NCBI GenBank assembly: GCA_023935145.1
Contig: CM043703.1
Location: 19,641,227-19,705,226, forward strand
DNA from: Bretschneidera sinensis
Lineage: Eukaryota; Streptophyta; Magnoliopsida; Brassicales; Akaniaceae
Length of the DNA: 64,000 nt
Direction: 5' to 3'
The position numbers and the translations under genes were made by a program. The notes under the pieces were generated by a model. The model saw only the letters and a list, made by a program, of their open reading frames with translations, was not told the origin of the DNA and searched no databases. Below are positions 58,223-64,000 of the stretch, in pieces (positions within the stretch are counted from its first letter, which is position 1; the number at the start of each line of letters is the position of its first letter).

Positions 58223-61200
58223 TCATAAAGACAAAGCTTTCCTGAATTGTAAGAGCCACAAAACTATCTGCATTCCAAAAAGCCGTGCTTCCAACAAGAC
58301 CTCCTCCAACCAGACATTTAGCCAACATAATAAGGATTTCTTTTGTAACATCTTTGCCTCCATAACTGCCTTGGAAGAAATCTTCCCAATGATCAAGAAT
58401 GTCTCGAGAGAAGATCCCTGCAACTATTTAGAAAGCGTTCAAATGGGTAAAATTGGAATATTTACTTGCTATGGAAAACTGAATCCAAGTTTTCCCCCAA
58501 CTTAATCATGAAACTAAATAAATAGGTTAATTTAGGGTCTAATCCTTCACAACCAAGTGTTAAGAAGGCAACAAAGTAGTGAAGTAATAGAGAATACCAA
58601 TGCATTATTGACTGCTCGTAAACAGTCATTTGTCTTCAGCATTAACAGAATTACACGGGGCAGCCTCCTAAGAAGCTCTGAAATTTGAGAGAAATACTGA
58701 GATGCATACATCTGCCAGAAAGAACGGTATTGTCAAGTAAGTGTTAAGAACCAAATTTTATCAACCACCCATCCTATCCACATGACAAGAAATTATTTGT
58801 ATGAAGCACAAAGCTTTCTTTCAAAGGATATTTAGGACAGAAGTAAGAATAAAAAGAAACAGGTGAGTAAAATCATTAGTAATAGTAGGAACTCTGTCTG
58901 GCATAAACCTCAAAGCAGTAAACAAAATTTCCACAAAGCAATAACTTCTCAATAGAACCACCTGTAATTCATCACTATCAGTGCCTTGTATGACCAAATG
59001 ATCAACAGCAGAATCGATGACCCTATTCCATGGCCTCATGGTAAGAATTCCTGCAAATAGTGGGTACAGATCCTCCCCAGCACCCAATTTCACACTGTTT
59101 TCCTTTATGGCATTAGCATCGGCAAAAATCAAGCCCTGTAACATATGTTAAAACAACAAAGAACAGTATGTAGTTGCTGACAACAGAAAACATAACTGGG
59201 CATGAACAAAACCAATTATATACCTTCCACAGTGCAGCATAGTTAATCCTCGTGGAAAAATCAAGTTCCTTGTACAGACCATGGTCCAGAAGTACCAACT
59301 GCGGTTTTCTCTTGCCTGCAGATGAGAAGGAAAAATGAAAATATTAAGACGGTGAAAAACTCCATATGAAGTGTTCATGGGAACCAAGTTTACAATTGAC
59401 AGAAACAGGCTTTTTTCTAAATTACAAGAGAATCCATTCAAGTATTAATAAATAGAACAATAGAATAAGACAGCATTGCCACTACAACCCACAAAATTCA
59501 GGCTGGAAGGGTTATCAGCAGAGTAGGAATATGTTTGGAAGGATTTCCAGTTGCCATCTCTAGCACAGATGCATGCATGCTTTCATACAGATAAGATTGC
59601 TGAAAACTAACAGAACAAAAAAAGATTCAACACTCTCTCTTCTCCGATGCAACTAATATGGGATTGATTAAGCAATAGACTAACCAACGAACTGAAGAAG
59701 CTGTTAGAGAGATGCTCAATGGCAATGAAAATTCTCACCTATTATGCTCGTTTTTCCAGAAGGCAACGGCTGAACTAGCAAATTGGCAGCATGTGGGTCA
59801 CAGTGCACAAATCCATGTTTAAACATCATCTCAGCAAAAGCTTGACTAACCTGTAAATGAGGGAGATTGAACATATCGAATCTCTCTTTTATTACTTCTA
59901 CAAGCAGATAAGAACTTAATCTTGTCAAGAAAATTAAAATATGTTGGTTTCTCATTCTCATGATAAAATTTGGGTAAATTACAAATACATCCTCAGGTTT
60001 TGACCATAATTACAAACCAGTCCACTAGTTTCTCAAAAAGACAACTAAATCCAGCCATTTAAGGTCACTAACGAAAATTACAAAAATTCAAAATGGTCCT
60101 TATATTTATTTAGGCCTTCTCACATTGGGAGACCCACCTCAAACCAATTTATATGACCTCCCTCTGTCAAGCTATGATTCTGTATTTGTTCGTTCTCTCT
60201 CTTAATGAATTTTATTTTTTTTATCAAAAGGAAAAAGAAAATAATTCAACCAAAACAAACTCAAGAAATGCCAAAAAGACAACTTTGACTAAAAAATTCA
60301 AATATAATGTCAAAATACTTTAATGTTCATTATCAAGTTTTATTAAGTCTAGAAAGGATTATAATTACCTGTCCAAGTGAGTTCCTGCAAACATATATAC
60401 CTGTAACCTCTCAGCTAATATGGCCTAGCTGCATTAGGTTTCTGCATATAATAATCTACTAGGTGCAACGTGAAACATAATGGCCTTATACTCCAGCAAT
60501 ATTATCACTAGTACCCTTATAGCCAACCTACCTATCCAAACAAAAACATTTTGTGACATCCTACATTCCATGGCCCAGTATATGAACAACTTAAGTGCAC
60601 ATCTATTTTGCAGATAAGTACATAACTAGGTGTTTTATTCTATGTGCTTGTTGAATTGAGACTATTTAGTCTGTTTTGCGTGTGGTATGTTCCTATTTTC
60701 TATAAATATTCATTCACCATAAAAAAAAAAAAATTGAATCATCAATCTAAAGGCAAGTTCGTGTGCATTTAGACATTGTTCCAAACAATTGGTGTGCATT
60801 AAGTAACCAATATATTGATGTTTTTAAAAAACTGCAAAAACCGTCATGGTTAATAAACATTCTCTTAGTTGCATTCTTTTTACTCTCTTTTTTTAGCTTA
60901 CTTTTCACTCTTCTTTTTTTCTATTTTTAAAATCTATTTCAAGTAACTCATGTAATCATTTCTTTATCTTACCGAAACTTTCTAAGTTTAGAACCAATTT
61001 CCAGTTTCCAACTAAGCTCTCAATTTTAAGCACAAAAGAGTATCAAGAGGCCCATGAAATCTGAATCAGATTATTGGGTTTCAGAGTCTTACCACAAACT
61101 CCCGAAATCACCTCCAACATCCTCGTTCATTTATGATGTCGGATCGCGTTGAATTATGTTTAGTAAGTATTCTCCATGAACTCACCATGTACAATCCATA

Positions 61201-63014
61201 AACCCCACCACCAAGATCTGTACGCATTCAGATCTCACCGACAATTCGCACTTCATAGTTTTGTTTTCATCTTCTGGGTTTCTATATGTTTAATCAATAA
61301 TTCTCATGGAACTCAATCTAAAAGTATGTGCTTCTCACATGAATCTTAATGTCTTGTCAATTTACAACAATCACAGACATCCAAGTGTAATCTGGCAATT
61401 TTCTGCATGAAATTCATCTCACGTGATGCCAAATCAGCGATTCCCTCAAGTTTATTAACTGCCTTAGACAATTTGCACAAATTTTTTTATAAAGAACGAT
61501 TTGCACCTATTGAAATGTACACAGCAAAAGTTTCAGGTGGACTGAGGTTTTCTGAACCTAATAGACCTTATACTCAAAACTAAGGATGTAATTATAATTT
61601 ACCTGAAAATTTATCGAATAAAATACTAGGCGCAACTGTATGGGCCAGTTCGAAACAAGCCGTACAAGTATCAAAGATCATACTATTATCCAATTACATG
61701 GTCCTCAATCTCCTGTACTAAGTAACCAATATTCTATGGCCAAATATATGTTCACAAAAGTACATTAATTTAGCATATTATCAATCAAGCGGATCTCTAA
61801 AAGGCAAAAGTAAATGTCCTCCATATTACAAGGCAATTTCTTAACAAAATTACTCTAAACCAATGCAATGTGGCGAATGTCAAGTTCATAAACTTACTAG
61901 TTTTGCAACTTCACTAGGTTGAATTCCAAGTCCTCGAATTGTCTTCACATCATTCACTTGAGCACCATCTATGAATTCCATGGTTAGCAATTTGGAGGTG
62001 CTTAAATTCCAGTGCACCTTTGGTGCATATACATAGTCTGCAATATGGGGAGACAACTTCCGGAAATTATCCAAACATTTCTCACTGTTTTTGGCCTCAA
62101 CCAAAAAATCAAGTTCCTGATTGCCACAAGTACAACTCTTCAATCTCGTTGACAATACAGCACATAAAAATTGCATGACTGCATAATAATAATCATAACA
62201 TAAAAGAGTCCATCATCATAAGGATACAGCCAGCTAAAATTTTGTGAAACTATTGGTGTAAGACATAAATCATGTAATACAGGGAGTATTAAATTAACTG
62301 AGCCAAACTAGGTTAAAACAAGAACCTTTAAAACAACTAATGACTCTTTCTACTCTAAATCAATTCTCAGTCCACCCCAAGAACTTTTAGATGCTATAAT
62401 CATTCATCTTCTTCCACAATTCTACAACTTCTAACTATGGAAAGAACATATCAATTCTATTAATGGGCAACATAACATATTTGCCAAATTTCAGAGTGTC
62501 AAAAGGTAGTTGAAGAATGATATCAGACAAAGCTTAAAAGAAATACAAATCCTCAAGGTCACAAATCATGTCCAAGGGTGCGAAGGAGTTCCAAATTTCC
62601 AAAATTTGAACTGCAAGACCTTACAGACTTGGAATTAATTCGAGAAAATTGATGGATCTTTATAGACGATGAAAACAAACATCAAATAATAACCTTGATT
62701 AGAAATACAAATGCTTTGGAAGAGAAGCCTAATCAGAAGGCTTTAACAAAGCATACACCAAATAGCTTGAAGCCTAGGTCCCTCTTTATACAATCATAAT
62801 GTGCAAAGTGTATCAAACAGAGTAGAAATATATATGCATTATATAGTAAGAACAGCATAGATGTCTGCATCTAAAAGAATTGAATTAGCAAATTTACAAA
62901 GAATATATATGTATGAATCATAGGAATCCTAAGGGAAAAGATAAAATAGAAATTGAGCATGTCTTAAAGCTACTTGCCTTTGGTAAACTTTCACTCATTT
63001 CCTCGACCAACCAT
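58223..63014 (-). CDS. ABC1 (AarF/ADCK1-like) atypical kinase, 3' part
   Basis: Seven exons are visible and join in frame to about 315 residues plus stop: 62978-63014, 61898-62116, 59739-59850, 59224-59315, 58962-59135, 58598-58711 and 58223-58423. Motifs of the ABC1 family appear in order: WLVEEMSESLPK, ELDFLVEAKNSEKC, KLLTMEFIDGAQVND, GFVHCDPHAANLLVQP (catalytic loop), LVLLDHGLYKELD (metal-binding, DFG-like) and the C-terminal LLRRLPRVILLMLKTND. These kinases usually act in mitochondria or plastids on lipid or quinone metabolism; the target of this one is unknown and the N-terminal transit peptide and KxGQ region lie beyond 64000. The first intron here begins with GC (AAAG|GCAAGT), the standard minor donor. 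The final exon could start at 58423 (adding LQ) or 58417. Confidence 0.93.
59851..61897 (-). other. Large intron of the ABC1 kinase gene
   Basis: A 2.0-kb intron with poly-A/T tracts, no coding sequence and no transposon with recognisable ends. Confidence 0.6.
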
Positions 63015-64000
63015 CTGCATATATAAAAGAAAATTTAAATTAATATTAGCAGTTTTAAGACATAAACCCACTCATAATTAGACGCATGGAAAGACCCATC
63101 TATAGATTTGAAAGAAGAAAAAGAAGAAGCAATCTAAGACCATAGAAACCCATTATATATTTGTCAAATCAAGATTTGAATCGCGAATTGAAATCTTAAT
63201 TTTGTGAATCAGGAATCATAAGATTTGGAACAAATTCTCAAAATCAACTGTAAATGTAATGTAATACATGTTAAACAAATTAAATACATTGAAAACTGAA
63301 ATAAAATAAGTTAGAAATTAATTTACGAGCGATCATGTGAACTAATAGGAAAGGCACTCAATATGTTAGTATATCTGTATCATATAAATGCTTCATGAAA
63401 GTATGATAAATTGTTTGTTGGAAATTGGAATAAAAAAATATATTGTTATGAACAAAACAAAATATGTATATACATTTAATTTATACATACATATGTATGT
63501 GTATGTATAAGTAAGTATAACGTTTATTGGAATGATAAAAAAAAATCACTTTGAAAGACCAGACTTTAAAAGAAAACTTCATACTCAACACTCCATGCTT
63601 CCAAATAAGCTATTATTGGTTGAAATCAATTATAAGAATGCTTTGTGGGGTTCTTTGTCTCTTTACAAAAAAAGTTCAATAACCCTTAATTTCTAGAACT
63701 TCTTAAATGATATAGAAAAATTAAAGGATTGTGCTTTTTTAACCGTCAACACAGTCTAAAAATTGAAGAAAAAAAAAGTTTCACTATTGGATAAATCGTA
63801 CGATTCGATTCGTATCATACAATTAACCACCATTCAGGATGAACTTCATTTTTGCATACCAATTCAAACCGTTTAGGGCTTGAATCAAATCAAATCGTAC
63901 AATCCGAATCATGAATCATAAGATTTTGACAATTATGACCCACTCATAAAAAATATGTACACAGAGACACAGAAAGACACATCCATAGACTAGAAAGGAG
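63015..64000 (-). other. Intron of the ABC1 kinase gene reaching the window edge
   Basis: AT-rich; no further exon was found. Two related words, ACCCACTCATAA...AGAAAGAC-CATC-ATAGA-T, occur near 63068 and 63940, an old short repeat. A run near 63795-63910 (CGTACGATTCGATTCGTATCATAC) resembles the words at about 16510. Confidence 0.5.

Noticed and set aside
58077..58328. 83-residue frame at the end of the kinase gene
   Set aside because: It is a shifted frame; the frame that continues exon 58598-58711 and fits the family ends at 58223.

Overview
The window is AT-rich nuclear DNA of a flowering plant, most likely a eudicot; I cannot name the species. The evidence is spliced genes with GT-AG introns, plant-specific families (ELF4, a prolamin-like secreted peptide, ZF-HD and germin-like fragments, plant-type GDSL and cyclophilin genes), a nuclear tRNA-Asn, and plant-type Ty1-copia, Ty3-gypsy and CACTA elements. 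No bacterial, organellar or CRISPR features are present.

Layout. (1) 1-12235 is a tandem array of a 5.8-kb unit: two full copies and a 612-bp third piece. Each full unit carries one intact gene for a small secreted six-cysteine protein (prolamin-like/ECA1 type) and a roughly 2.8-kb solo LTR inserted in a decayed DUF4283-like reading frame. (2) 12236-17976 holds an LTR with a palindromic CCAGTCGACTGG array, then a broken CACTA transposon whose 3-kb intron carries fragments of a ZF-HD gene and a germin-like gene on the opposite strand. (3) 18692-21526 is a complete but internally deleted Ty3-gypsy element with a perfect 5-bp target duplication; gag and protease remain, while RT, RNase H and integrase are gone. 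(4) 21944-24882 is a secretory-pathway cyclophilin gene that has lost exon pieces and is probably a pseudogene. (5) 25451-25524 is tRNA-Asn(GUU). (6) 28289-35333 and beyond is the conserved gene block, all on the minus strand: ELF4 (circadian clock), the GINS subunit PSF3 (DNA replication) and a GDSL/SGNH esterase of the CPRD49 type. The third intron of the esterase gene contains a complete 5.06-kb Ty1-copia element nested in an older dispersed repeat. (7) 45661-45933 is a long-hairpin MITE. (8) 46087-54994 is an old Ty3-gypsy element with unusually long LTRs (about 2.4 kb each) and a heavily decayed interior. (9) 58223-64000 is the 3' part of an ABC1/ADCK1-like atypical kinase gene on the minus strand; its 5' exons lie beyond the window.

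The active genes do not form a pathway. They are ordinary single-copy-type plant genes separated and invaded by transposons. Exon coordinates for PSF3, the esterase and the kinase were worked out by hand from splice sites, reading frame and family similarity; each gives one uninterrupted protein. I see no clearly new biological system. The points most worth checking are the almost perfect 5.8-kb tandem duplication around the cysteine-rich gene, the duplicated 3' splice site in PSF3, and the retrotransposon inside the esterase intron.
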